Assembly (NCBI GenBank): GCA_032164245.1
Contig: JAVMKO010000006.1
Coordinates: 6,091,001-6,155,000, forward strand
DNA from: Sternotherus odoratus
Lineage: Eukaryota; Chordata; Testudines; Kinosternidae
DNA: 64,000 bases
Reading direction: 5' to 3'
Shown one piece after another: positions 45,366 through 56,385 of the stretch. Made by a program: the position numbers and the translations under genes. Every line of letters starts with the position of its first letter. Position 1 is the first letter of the stretch. The notes beneath the pieces were generated by a model. It was given only the letters and a program-made list of their open reading frames with translations, was not told where the DNA came from and made no database searches.

Positions 45366-48066
45366 TCTGGCCTCTGACACTAGGGTTCTCCCCTGAGCTG
45401 CAACTACCCATCTTGAATGCCAGTCGGATCCAGACCCAACCCAGCCTGTGTCAAACGAGCACAAAGTACTAGTGTCGCTAATGCAATAATTATGTAATAC
45501 ACAGTCAAAAAGGATATTAAGGTGGTGTTACTGGATCACGCATGGACCCTGGTGACCTCAATGTTAACCCCTGATGTCCAATGCAAACAGCACTAGACAA
45601 GTAGCCCTTCGTTCCTTGGGTTTGCAGGCTTTGCTATCATTAAAATGTTTGCATGTTGATTCACTCATGAAAGAGCAATACTCATAAAAGACATTGATCA
45701 CTGGGAGTGGGAGGACGGATCTAGGCAAAGCCCAGAGAGGGAGCAAAAAGATGTGCAAATGAAATCTAGCTAAACCTTCTGCCTTCTCTGCCAGGATATT
45801 TTTACTTGCAATTTTTAGGGCTGGAGGTTGTTTTTCCCTTCTTCTTTGTTTCAAAGTTCATATTCTGTAATAACAGTTCTGCTGGTGTTTGGAAGATAGA
45901 TTTCCACTTTACAAAGACCAGTGGATTGTTCATTGCACGAAGCAGATTGAATGGTTGGGGCGGGGGGATTAATGAGAAAACACTATATGATTTCTTGCTT
46001 CAGCTGTACTCTTAGGTTATACCTGCTCATTGTGGAAGGGACTGATGAGGTAAGATTAGGAGGTTTGCAGAAATGCTTCTAAATTGGAAGGGAGACTTAA
46101 TTATGGTTTATTGGTATTATAAGTTCTTAGGAAAACATCCTGTAGGGAAACTATTTTAAATCACAGGGCTATAATAGAACCACGCCGGGAAGTCACTGGC
46201 ACACAGTCGTTTTGTGGAAACCACAATGTCATGATCGTATAATGATTTAGAAGAAGACAGTAGTTCATTCAGATGCTGATTATAGATATTCTGTACCAAT
46301 TATGGGCAAGCATGACTCATCTGTGATGTTTACAGCACACGCGGCATTAGAGAGTCATTCAGGCTACAATTTCTGGAGGAAGAAAAATCAAAGCCATTGC
46401 CACTGCAGTATTGGCTTTTCAGTAGGTCAGATTGGACTGTCACTGCTCTCTAGTTCAGCTATTGCAAAGTCTTCTGAATCACTTCCTTTCAGATAGCTAT
46501 GAACCTAACAGAAATGAACCCAATTGTGGGGGATCAATAGGTTTTGGACACAGCACAGACCTCTACCACTTGAACTAAAGGGGTAGCTGGTGACAGTAGT
46601 AGGCTGTTATCTAGGACAAGGATACAGTGCACAGTTTACAACAATGCTGTTTGTTGCTGGGAAAGTTCCCTACTGCTTTGCACCAGGGGTCATTATTTGC
46701 ACCTGTGTAAAAGCTACCAAACTGGAATTCTCTACTCACTTGCTCAAGTGACTGCACTTTGCACTTATGGCAGTGAGTGCACAAGGAAAGTGCAAACCGG
46801 TGGACAATCAGGGGTTCTAGACAGATTTTTTTTTAACTGATACTAAATATATATATTCACCTTACGCACTTTCTAAGGCCCAGCCAAGAGCTCACGTCAC
46901 AGCTCTCTCAGCCCCAGAGAGTGACTGGAACCCCGGAGCTTCCTTGGCCTGTGAACCTATAGCAAAGTCAAACCTGTAAGCTGCATCCTTTTCTTTGACT
47001 GGAGTTTGACCATGCTCTGTGGGGGTGGAGTCAGAGCCTTCGCTACTCTCAGCTAGTTACCAGTCATGAGCTGTAACTTGTGCCGGAGCAAGTTGTGTTT
47101 GTTCCAGCGGGTTATTAAAAAGGGGGGCGCTGGGGTTAGATTGTGCCTTTTGGCACCAACCCGAACGAGGGACCGTGCATCACATATAGCCCTGGGAGAC
47201 CGTCTGACTCCAATCCACCCCTTGTCCCCACCATTCCTCTTGTGCTAACCTCCTGCCGCGAGGCAGTAATCTGCGCCCGCCCTTTGCTAATGGAACGGTG
47301 GGGGTGCAAGGGGGCTGCTGCAGCTGGGGAGGGGGCACACTGGGCCCTGGTCACTGAGTGGAGTGACAGGGCTTTGGCAGCTGGGAAGCTATGCTGGAGG
47401 CGGCTAGTGCTGGGGCGGGCAAAGGACCCCCGGGGTAGCAGCTGGCAATGAGACAGCCTGCTTGGTAACTGTGTATCCGCGGTGTCACAGTCATGGCCCT
47501 GCTGGGCTCGGTGCTGTACGACCACGAGAAGAATCAGTCCCTCCCCCAACGAGCTGAGTACCGGCTGAGAGGTGACAGGTGCATTCAGATGGGGGTGGGG
47601 GTGGGGCACCGGTGGACAGTGAGCCGACCGAGCATCACAATAAGCGATCTGGTGTGTGGTGAAAACAGGCCGGCCCAGCTCCTCCCCGGGTTTCCATCCG
47701 GCGCGAGGAGCCTGCGGGACGGAATCCTCCTGAGGGAAAGAGCTCGGGGTGAAATCAATGTGTCCGTCTCCCCCATCGGGCCAGCCACCGGGGGGAACAC
47801 GGGTAGGATGGTTCTCGCCGAAGGAAGAGCTGCCCGGTCCGTGGCTGGAGTGCCCAGAGGAGGGGAGGGGAGGTGGGGGCACAATCTTCAGCAGCGTGAG
47901 AGCCGGGCGCTCAGCCCTAGGTGCTGGAACGAGGGGTGTGGGGTGTGGCTTGAAATGGTTTCCATCATATCCAGGGTTTACAGTTTGGTTCAGTGGCTCT
48001 CAGCACCCCCACGAGACAAATTGGTCTAGAACCCCAGGGACCCCGAGTCCTGGTGGGTGCTTCCTA
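45366..48066. other. intergenic DNA, no gene seen
   Basis: AT-rich to about 46.9 kb, then GC-rich. Frames of 178 and 248 codons at 47136-48029 overlap on opposite strands and lack domains. Confidence 0.45.
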
Positions 48067-48300
48067 CAGGGCTGAAGGCCCGATACCGCCCTCCCCACAG
48101 GGCTGAAGGCCCGATACCGCCCTCCCCACAGGGCTGAAGGCCCGATACCGCCCTCCCCACAGGGCTGAAGCCCCGATACCGCCCTCCCCACAGGGCTGAA
48201 GGCCCGATACCGCCCTCCCCACAGGGCTGAAGGCCCGATACCGCCCTCCCCACAGGGCAGAAGCCCTGATACCGCCCTCCCCACAGGGCAGAAGCCCCCA
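48067..48300. repeat. 31-bp VNTR, about 7.5 units
   Basis: Units start at 48067, 48098, 48129, 48160, 48191, 48222, 48253 and 48284 (partial). Consensus: CAGGGCTGAAGGCCCGATAC followed by CGCCCTCCCCA. The first six differ at one position; the last two are more diverged. Being 31 bp, the unit shifts frame each copy. Confidence 0.97.
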
Positions 48301-49558
48301 GCCCCACCACCCTACAGCAGGGCAATAGCCCTGAGCTCACCCTGCCCCAGTCTGGTGGGGTGGGGGCACCGGGGGCTCTGTGAGCTGTCCTGTAACTGTA
48401 GAATAGCTGTGCGTGGCTCACGAGCTACCGTCTGGCCCCCCCATACCACGGGTGGGGCTACCCTGCGTTCTGGAGCCGACGGGCAGGGAGGCCTGGGGGT
48501 TGGTGCTAGAGGGGGTGGGCTGAGCTGCAGCTTCGAAGCGCCGTGTCTATGGCTAGTTTTAGAGCACCAGTGCCAGCCCCACTAGCCGGAGGCCGGCGTC
48601 CCCAGCTGTGGCGGCTGGCTCCGTAATGACGTGCAGACATCCAGAGCAGCCGCGGGACTTCCCTGGATAACGGGACAGCCAGAGGGGAGGATGAAACGGC
48701 CCTTTGCACAAACGGCCTTACTCAGTGAGCGTGGGGATTCGGGCCCCGCGCTTTCCCCTCGAGCTGTCACTGGTGGGGCTGCCTAGTGCGCTGGGGCTGG
48801 CCCCCACCAGTCCACGCTGTGCTGGGAGAAGCCTTTGCGCTCCCACCCATCAGTCACGCCTTAGCCCCAAGGGCTCTGGACTGCGTGGGAGGTCCCTGAG
48901 GTGGTCCACCTCTGGGACTTGGGTGCCGGACTGCAGAGGGGGAGGGAGGAGCTGCTGGGAAGATAGAGAAAGCAGGGGCCCGGTGCTGCTGTCGGTAGCG
49001 TGGTGGTGGTGGTAAGATGGATATAGCCCTTGGCTGGGGAGTCCCTACACGACTGCAATGACAACTGCCCCAGAGGAGGTGGCAGTGGGAGAGGGAACCC
49101 TGGCCACCAAGTCAGGAGTTCCAGAAGCTTTGGGTTTTAGGGTCTGGGGATGCCGATAAGAGTGATGAAGGTGAGTGCTACGGCTCAGGGCAACGGCGAA
49201 TATTTTCCTCCTCGCCCACCCAGCAAATGCACTCGCTCCTGCTCCCAGCTCTCACTCTTCTTAGACGCCTCCCGCCTTGGGTGTTTCCAGGCTGCACAGT
49301 TCCCTGCCTGCACTGTGAGTTGCCCCACAAGTCAGATTGGCTCCTTTGCCTTCTCCTCCAAGGGCTGTTAACAGCATGACTGCCCAGAATTAAGTCAATG
49401 CCCCGCTCTTCCTAAGCAAGCACATTTATGCTTTAGGTAAAAGCAGTACAGAGGAAACACATCAAATACAATGAAAGAACCTACAGACACGCTAATGATC
49501 TTCCCAGAGATCACACCAACTCCACCAAGGACTCCGGTGGGAGTCAGTCCTACCAACC
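48301..49558. other. intergenic DNA, no gene seen
   Basis: GC-rich, with short frames only. Confidence 0.45.
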
Positions 49559-50699
49559 TGTGACGGTGCTGTTCCTGGTGGGATCCAACTATGAGTGTCA
49601 GATCAGGACAGATTGCTTCCAAAGGGGCAACTACAGCCCAAAGCTGGGGTTTTTCCACACTAAGGCAAACCAAACCAGCTAAACAGAAAAGACTTTGGTT
49701 TCGCCCCACTGGCTAACCACAAGTCACACAAGCAATCCCCTTAGACACTCCAGATTCCCAGTATCACCACCCACAGCCACCTGTCCTGGGGAATCAATGG
49801 TTATGAAAACCAATCCCCCAAATAAAGAAAATGGTTCTCCCCAATTCCAAAGAATCAGGCCCCAGACCCAGGTCAATATACAAATCAGATCTTACCCACA
49901 AATCACGCTGTTGCCAATCCTTTAGAATCTAAAATCTAAAGGTTTATTATGCAAGGAAAAAGATATAGGTGAGGGTTAGGAATGGTTAAAAGAAATCAAT
50001 TACATGCAGTGATGGCAACTCTCAGGCTTAGAAGAGAAAGTCTATAAAACCTGGGAGACACTTCCTTCATGTTGGTCTTCAATCTGCAACCTTCAGCTAG
50101 CACCTACCTCTGGATGGGATTTTGGTACACGTAGAAGCTCTGGCCAACGGATTGATGACCCATCCCTGGAAGGGATGCATTCCGGAGACTTTTATCTGAA
50201 CCTGTAGTTTATTATACAACTGCAAGGCTGAACCAAGAGATTTGCCATTAGTGCATGTAATTGATTTCTTTTAACCATTCCTAACCCTCACCTATACCTT
50301 TTTCCTTGTATAATAAACCATTAGTTTTTAGATTCTAAAGGATTGGCAACAGCGTGATTTGTGGGAAGATCTGATTTGTATATTGACCTGGGTCTGGGGC
50401 CTGATTCTTTGGAATTGGGGAGAACCGTTTTCTTTATTTGGGGGATTGGTTTTCATAACCATTGGTCCCCAGGACAGGTGGCTGCTGGTGGTGATACTGG
50501 GAACCTGGAGTGTCTAAGGGAATTGCTTGTGTGACTTGTGGTTAGCCAGTGGGGCAAAACCAAAGTCTTTTCTGTTTGGCTGGTTTGGTTTACCTTAGTG
50601 TGGAAAAACCCCAGCTTTGGGCTGTAGTTGCCCCTTTGGAAGCAATCTGTCCTGATCGGACACTCACAGTTGGATCCCACCAGGAACAGCACCGTCACA
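49559..50699. repeat. large inverted repeat, arms about 465 bp
   Basis: The left arm 49559-50023 and the right arm 50237-50699 are reverse complements at high identity (a few percent mismatches by eye). The outer ends are TGTGACGGTGCTGTTCC and its complement. The arms meet a 213-bp unmatched spacer. Each arm has one likely AATAAA. Flanking sequences show no convincing target duplication. Either two copies of one repeat in head-to-head orientation, or a foldback element. Confidence 0.92.
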
Positions 50700-50967
50700 A
50701 TCATGACCTAGCCTTACAGTGTCACATGGGGCAGAAGGAGTGAGACACTTCCACCCCTTACCCTCATACAAGGCAGCTTCTCTGCTGCAAGCCTTGGGGG
50801 AGGAAGTTGGGGTTGCATGCCTGGCACTTCTCAACCCACCCCTGGGTGAGGTGGGATGGGGAAGAGTCAAATAGGGGAGGGCAGCTTAGCAGAGCCTTGG
50901 CTCCACCCCCCAGGTGGGGCAGTGTGTCGGAGCAGCTGAGAATGTGTGACTGAAGCGATCTTTATTC
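50700..50967. other. short intergenic stretch
   Basis: No feature recognised. Confidence 0.5.
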
Positions 50968-51367
50968 TGGAAAAAGAACCGGAGTACTTGTGGCATCTTA
51001 GAGACTAACAAATTTATTTCAGCATAAACTTTTGTAGGCTACAGCCCACTTCATCAGATGCATCGAATGGAACACACAGTAGGTCAGATCTATATACACA
51101 GAAAATATGTAAAGGTGGAGGTTGCCATACCAATTCTAAGAGGCTATTTAATTTAGATGAGCTATTAGCAGCAGGAGAAAAAAACCCTTTGGTAGTGATA
51201 ATCAAGATGGTCCATATCAGAGAGTTGACAAGGTGTGAGGATACTTAACATGGGGAAATGGATTCAATGTGTGTAGTGACCCAGACGTTCCCAGTCTCTG
51301 TTTAACCCTAATTTGATAGTGTCCAATGTGCAAATTAATTCCAGTTCAGCAGCTTCTCGTTGGATTC
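50968..51367 (-). repeat. hammerhead-like dispersed repeat, copy E (longest)
   Basis: Read on the minus strand: GCATCTGATGA, stem II GTGGGC-TGTA-GCCTAC, then AAAAG (GAAA has changed to AAAA) and TTTATGC, then GTTAGTCTCTAAGATGCCAC. About 300 bp of upstream element sequence remain, ending at 51367 beside a CR1 fragment. The longer sequence makes this copy useful for family identification. I suspect a Penelope-like retroelement. Confidence 0.7.
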
Positions 51368-51540
51368 ATATCCAGCTTCTCATCCACTCTAATCCCCGGG
51401 TCCTTTTCTGCAGAACTGCTGCTTAGCCAGTCGGTCCCTAGTCTGGCGCAGTGCATGGGATTCTTCTGTCCGAAGTGCAGGACTCTGCCCTTCTCCTTGC
51501 TGACCCTTATCCCAACGACACTGATCTCCTTTGCAAAGCA
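51368..51540 (-). mobile_element. CR1 LINE internal fragment
   Basis: Matches the 25530-25680 part of the CR1 copy: ATATCCAGCTTCTCATCCAC, CTGCAGAACTGCTGC, GTGCATGGGATTCTTC and AGTGCAGGACTCTGC. Antisense and internal only. Confidence 0.88.
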
Positions 51541-52796
51541 CTGGCTGAGGGAAGCTGTTCGCTAAGAAGAAACTTTTTTTAGTTCTACAGTTTTCACTTG
51601 GCCTTCGTCTGCCTGGTGCTGATTGGCTGTTTGCACGAACCTCTTCCTCACATTGCCTTCCGCTCAGGAGCAGGGCTACAGCCCAGCCAAGCTGCAGGCA
51701 ACCTAATGAGCACAGCTGGCTAGGAGCAGACGACCTGATTGGTGGGAAGAGGCAGCAGGCTGGCTTTAAAGCCCAGCCACAGGTGCTGGAAGCATTTGGC
51801 CATGGTGGTGTGTGTTTGTTCCTAGCCCTGCCTCGCTCCAGGTAACCCAGCTCTGATTCTCTGCTTCGGCTCTGGCAACTGGCCTCTGCCCCTGAGCTCC
51901 TTTTCCTGGCAACAGGCTCGTGCTCCAACTGCCCATGTCCCAGTCTCTGACACACTGCATGTGCTGTCCCTTTGCTTTCTTCCATGGCCTCCCTCCCTCT
52001 CCCCTCCTCTGTCCTCTGTCTAGTTAGTCCCCTTCGAAGAGGGCCCCATGTGATGCAGCCCCCTCCCTGCCCCCCAATGATGACCTAGCCTGAGGTTTGC
52101 TGACTATCCCTCTGCTGTTTCCCTCTCTCCTCTCCTGTCCTGGTCTTGTCTCTTTAGTCTGAACTCTTTGGCTTAGGGCCTGTCATTCTCTCTGTACAGC
52201 CCCTAGCACGAGGGGGCTCTGGGGGGTGAGCCAAGCACTGAGAGGGTATTAAGTGTCCTCAGCAGAGGAAATGGCCCCAGGGGAAGAGCTGGCAGCCAGG
52301 CCTGCTACCAGCTTCAGGACTGCGGCCTGCAGGAGAGGGAGGGTGTCCTCTCTCTTCTGAGGGAAGGCCCCAGTTGGGGGTGTCACTGCTAATGCCCTAG
52401 GAAGGGGGTAGACAGACCTTCAAGGCAGGGCCTTGACCCACAAAAAAGCCTGGGTGGTAGCTTGGGACCTTTGTCCACTCCAGCGAGGGGTGGAGGGTTT
52501 GGTTTAGCCAGGGCGCTAAACTCCCCAGTGAGCAGGGGGAAACTGAGGCACAGCCAACGTTGTGTGACAGGAAGGCAAGGCACCATGACAGTGTGCAGTG
52601 ATGTTCCTCGTGCCGATGGGCTAACGCTGGTGGGCTCGATGAAAGCAAGGTTTGTCAGGGCCTGTCGCCGTGCCGTAGCACTAAGAGTCATGCTTTAGAT
52701 CGAGCGCTGGTTGTAAGGCTGCTGATCTTCTGCCTCTCAAATGAGAGAGAAAGGAGTGAGGTCCGACTTTCCATAGGCACGTGCCAGCCGCATGAA
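51541..52796. other. intergenic DNA, with a LINE/SINE tail at about 52155-52240
   Basis: At 52155-52240, GTACAGCCCCTAGCACGAGG is related to similar tails at 58975-59085 and 59545-59690, which I read as old CORE-SINE/L2-type 3' ends. The 198-codon frame at 51389-51985 runs through the CR1 fragment. No gene. Confidence 0.45.
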
Positions 52797-52920
52797 CAGG
52801 GTGACCAGACAGCAAGTGTGAAAAATCAGGACAGAGGGTGGGGGCTAATAGGAACCTATATAAGAAAAAGACCCCAAAATCACAACTGTCCCTATAAAAT
52901 CAGGACATCTGGTCACCCTA
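52797..52920. mobile_element. hAT-type MITE (TAGGGT family), copy 2
   Basis: Ends CAGGGTGACCAGACAGC and GACATCTGGTCACCCTA. Flanking CGCATGAA and TGCATAAA agree at 6 of 8. Opposite orientation to copy 1. Confidence 0.85.
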
Positions 52921-54203
52921 TGCATAAATGGCTGAGGCTGCAGAGAGAGGTAGTTAAACCCATTGCACCGCCTGAGCAGGGCAGCAATTGACACTTGAGG
53001 TCTGTACAGATCCTTTTACTACAGTTAACAGCAGTTTCTACAATCCAGAGGGGGACGGTGTGATTCCTCCAGGCAGATGAGCCTCCTAGTCATTTGCTAG
53101 CTACTCCAAGCTATTCCCTAAGAAAAGGGACTTGCTGTTAATTTCGATCCCAGTCAATGTCCCTGTGTGAGTCTCAGGTAATTAAGGAGCCTCTAATCCT
53201 CCTCTCTCCAGAGGAGCACTCAGTTCGTGTTTATAACGCCTTCCCTCAAATCTAGACCCATGAAACCTCTGACAAATGGCTGCTTTGTGCACGTCAGTGA
53301 AAATAACACAGGTGTGCACCCTGCATCGTATGTTCTGAGCACGCTACAAATCATTGCGCTCAGGCTTCAGCTCCGTAACCCAGCAACCTGGATTGATTGG
53401 CAGCTCTAAGCTAACCTGGGAGGCACCCGGGGAACTGTGATGTGTAGAACAACAGCAGGCAGGTTGGCCTCGCTATGCAGCACAGGCGCTGTGCTGTGTG
53501 CTGGGTTTATGGTGCTAAGGGGGATCCATACGGACCCCGTTAATGGGAAGTCAAACCCACCTTGACCCTTGGACGGCCGTCGAGCAGAAGGATTAAGGAA
53601 TCCAAGGAGGGTGTATTTAAACACGCCGGCTACAGTGGTCCCCTGGTTAATCCCCTGTGCCGTGGAAATGCCGTTTTCAGATATTGCCTCATGAGGTTGG
53701 TCGTGTTATCGCTTCTGTTTTGCTCTGTCTCCTCTGGAGAGGGCCTGTCTTGGGACCGGCCCCGGCTTCGCTGTGCACGCAGGGAAGTGCCGCTGTCGAA
53801 GCGGGTCAGGGCACGAGAGGGGAAGGGCTCGGCTCCGTGCGTTTGTCTTTTGATCCTAGAAATGTGCCCGGTGGCGATGGAGTAACTCGGGATGCTGAAG
53901 CAAACGCTCTTGTCTCTCTGCCAGCCCTGCCTGAGCTAGAGGCTTCTGGTGCTGTAGCCAAGGAAAGTCACTCCCTGTCTGTGCTGTCAGTGCCTTGAAT
54001 GGACATCCGTCTCCTCTGCTTTCTCTGGAGGCAACTCTCAGCTGGGCTCTAGGGACAGCGCCGGGTTTACAGAGGCTCCATGGAGCTGGGCCCATGCTCA
54101 GAAGGGGCCCTGGCCTGCTCCGTTTGCACTGTGCCCCGAGACCCCGCTGGCTCCCCCCGCCTGCCATGTGCTCCTCTCGGCCTGCTGGCCGCGGGCTCCT
54201 CTT
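52921..54203. other. intergenic DNA, no gene seen
   Basis: No repeat or exon recognised. Frames at 53562-53998 lack domains. Confidence 0.45.
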
Positions 54204-54315
54204 CGCCCCCTGGCTCCACCCCCTGGCGCCCCCTGGCTCCACCCCCTGGCGCCCCCTGGCTCCACCCCCTGGTACCCCCTGGCTCCACCCCCTGGCTCCA
54301 CCTGGCTCCACCCCC
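54204..54315. repeat. 23-bp GC-rich VNTR, about 5 units
   Basis: Units start at 54204, 54227, 54250 and 54273 with consensus CGCCCCCTGGCTCCACCCCC then TGG; the fourth begins TA. A shorter partial unit follows. Long overlapping frames (up to 242 codons) across it are artefacts. Confidence 0.93.
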
Positions 54316-55349
54316 TCGGCCTCCTGGCTGCACCCCAGGACACCTTCGGCTCCAGGCAGACTCTGCTCAACACCACCTGTGGGGGCCCCCGTCTCCCCGG
54401 AGCTGAGCCGCCTGGGACTGGTGCAGAAGCTTGGCCAGTCTCAGCCGGGTGTGTGGGGGCGGGGGGCAGCGTGGAGGTCTTGGCTGGGGCCCTCCAGGCA
54501 CGTGTGTCTTGAGGGGTCCCCGCCGGGCCTGGCTGATCGCGTCACTCCCGATAGGATGGAGCGATTCCCCACCCTGGGACCAGCCCTGGCGGAGCTGCCG
54601 GCTCAGCCTGGCAGATCCGGTCGTCTCCCAGCAGGGTCGGTGAGTGGAGCCGGTAGGCAGGACTTGGGGGAGTGGGTCTGTGGGGAGTACGGGGGGTGCT
54701 GGGCTGTGAAGGGGTGGATCTGAGTGGGGGTTCTGTGGGGAGTGCTGGTAAACGTCCCCCCGTGGACTCAGGCTCGCTGTGTTTAGTGTCGAGCATTCTC
54801 CTCGCCGTTCTTTTCAACGGGTGCAGAAACGCAGCAGCTTTATCATCTCGGTTTGAGACCGGAATGATGCCCGACGCACTGGCCACTCCCTGCCCCTTGG
54901 CTCGTCTCTCTTCAGGCGGGTTTGTTGCAACTGGGGAATCCAATTATTTCATCCTTTTTTAAAATCGCCAAACATCTGCGACTGCTTCTCGTGCGTTAAT
55001 GGCAAAGGCCTTTGGTCTCCAATGGATTATGTTACTGCCTTTGGGAAACAACCAGGAGTGCTGTAAACAACATGAGCTATTTAGCCATATGGGGGGCTTT
55101 GGTACATGATTCACTGGTCATTCAGCCACAAATGAGCTGCTTTGGAAGCTTCTGTGTGGCCTAAATCTTGAGTCGATCCTTCGTTGTATACCCAGGGGCC
55201 AGTTCCCTGCCCCAGAGGAGTTTGTCGAGTATGTTGCTAATTATTCACGTAACAGCAGGGCTCTGAGGCCTCACCCGGGTTAGGGTTGTGCTAGGGACAG
55301 TACAGATCGACTGGATGATGATTGCTGCCTCAAAGAGTTGACAGCCTTA
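54316..55349. other. intergenic DNA, no gene seen
   Basis: GC-rich to about 54.75 kb, then balanced. Nothing recognised. Confidence 0.45.
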
Positions 55350-55760
55350 AGACTGGGCTACACTATGTGGGGGAGGATGCGGGGGAGTCGACCTAAGATA
55401 CGCAACTAGCTGAAGTCACAGTACCTTAGGTTGACTTACCTGGCTGTCCCCACGGTGGCAGGTCGACCGCGGCCGCTCCCCCGCTAGGGTAACCAGACAG
55501 CAAGTGTGAAAAATCGGGACAGGGGGTAGGGATTAATAGGAGCCTATAAAAGAAAAAGACCCAAAAATCGGGACTGTCCCTATAAAATCGGGACATCTGG
55601 TCACCCTATCCCCCGCTGACTCCACTTTCTCCTCCTGCCGAGGTGGAGGACAGGTGTCGATTCGGGGATTGATTTCTCGCGTCTAGGTGAGACTTGATAA
55701 ATCAATTCCCGATAGATCGAGTGCTACCCACCAGTCCGGCAGGTAGTGTAGCCGTACCCT
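55350..55760. mobile_element. PIF/Harbinger-like MITE, copy 3, split by a hAT-type MITE
   Basis: The ends ACTGGGCTACACTA and, reverse complemented, GGGTACGGCTACACTA are flanked by TTAA on both sides (55347-55350, 55760-55763), consistent with a TTA/TAA duplication. It shares CTAAGATACGCAACTAGCTG and GATAAATCAATTCCCGATAG with relatives. Interrupted at 55495-55608 by a 114-bp element. Confidence 0.85.
55495..55608. mobile_element. hAT-type MITE (TAGGGT family), copy 3, nested
   Basis: TAGGGTAACCAGACAGC at the left, GACATCTGGTCACCCTA at the right. TCCCCCGC flanks it exactly on both sides (55487-55494, 55609-55616). This perfect duplication fixes the family as 8-bp-target hAT type and dates it after the surrounding Harbinger-like MITE. 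Confidence 0.93.
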
Positions 55761-56274
55761 TAAAGGCACAACACAAGGGTGACACCCACACAGGTGGAGA
55801 AGGAAAGCCAGGGTAATGGCAAGGAGCATGTTTTTGCATAGGTTAGCTGTGTGCAAGTGTACACAGTTGTAATACAGTCACCAGTAGCAGAAATACCAGC
55901 TCAGCCCCTGCCTAACTTCCAGGCAATATGAGTAAAGCCCCCAAACCACACTGGGGTAGGGGCAGTAGTCATTCAGAGCCTGAATCAACAGGTGCTTTGC
56001 TTAAATTTAAGCCCCTTTTGAAGTCCCATTGACATCTCCAGCAATACTCAACCTGCTTGAGAGCTCTGATGAATCAGATCCCTTCTCTCTCTTCCCCAGA
56101 CTGGGAGAGCAGAGAGATGTGGCAGAGTAGCAAACTAACTGTGTTTTGACTGGGGATCTGGAGGAGGGAGAGAGGCTAGAGAAGCTATTCCAGACATTGG
56201 AGGTGGCACAAAAGAGCTTCAGTTTTGCAGCTGGGAATTTGATTTTAAAAAATCTGTGTGAAAAACCTTAAACC
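55761..56274. other. intergenic DNA, nothing recognised
   Basis: No feature seen. Confidence 0.5.
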
Positions 56275-56385
56275 CAGAGACTCCTAGCATGGCAGGGCTG
56301 GAAGGGACCCTTCATCAGTTCCAGCTCCCTGCGCTGCAGCAGGACTCTGTAAACCTAGACCATCGCTGACGGGTGTGATAAAATG
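56275..56385 (-). mobile_element. CR1 LINE tail fragment
   Basis: GGCAGGGCTGGAAGGGACCC, AGTTCCAGCTCCCTGCGCTG and CTAGACCATCGCTGACGGGT are antisense CR1 3' end, another subfamily. Confidence 0.82.

Noticed and set aside
47136..48029. 248-codon minus and 178-codon plus frames
   Set aside because: They overlap on opposite strands in GC-rich DNA, with no domain and no conserved motif that I recognise.
48067..48300. Possible CRISPR-like array
   Set aside because: Head-to-tail 31-bp units with no spacers; it is a VNTR.
49559..50699. Possible pair of LTRs of one retrovirus-like element
   Set aside because: The two arms are inverted, not direct, and the spacer is only 213 bp with no coding sequence.
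53995..54723. 242-codon + frame and 151-codon minus frame
   Set aside because: Driven by the 23-bp VNTR and high GC. No splice-linked neighbour.
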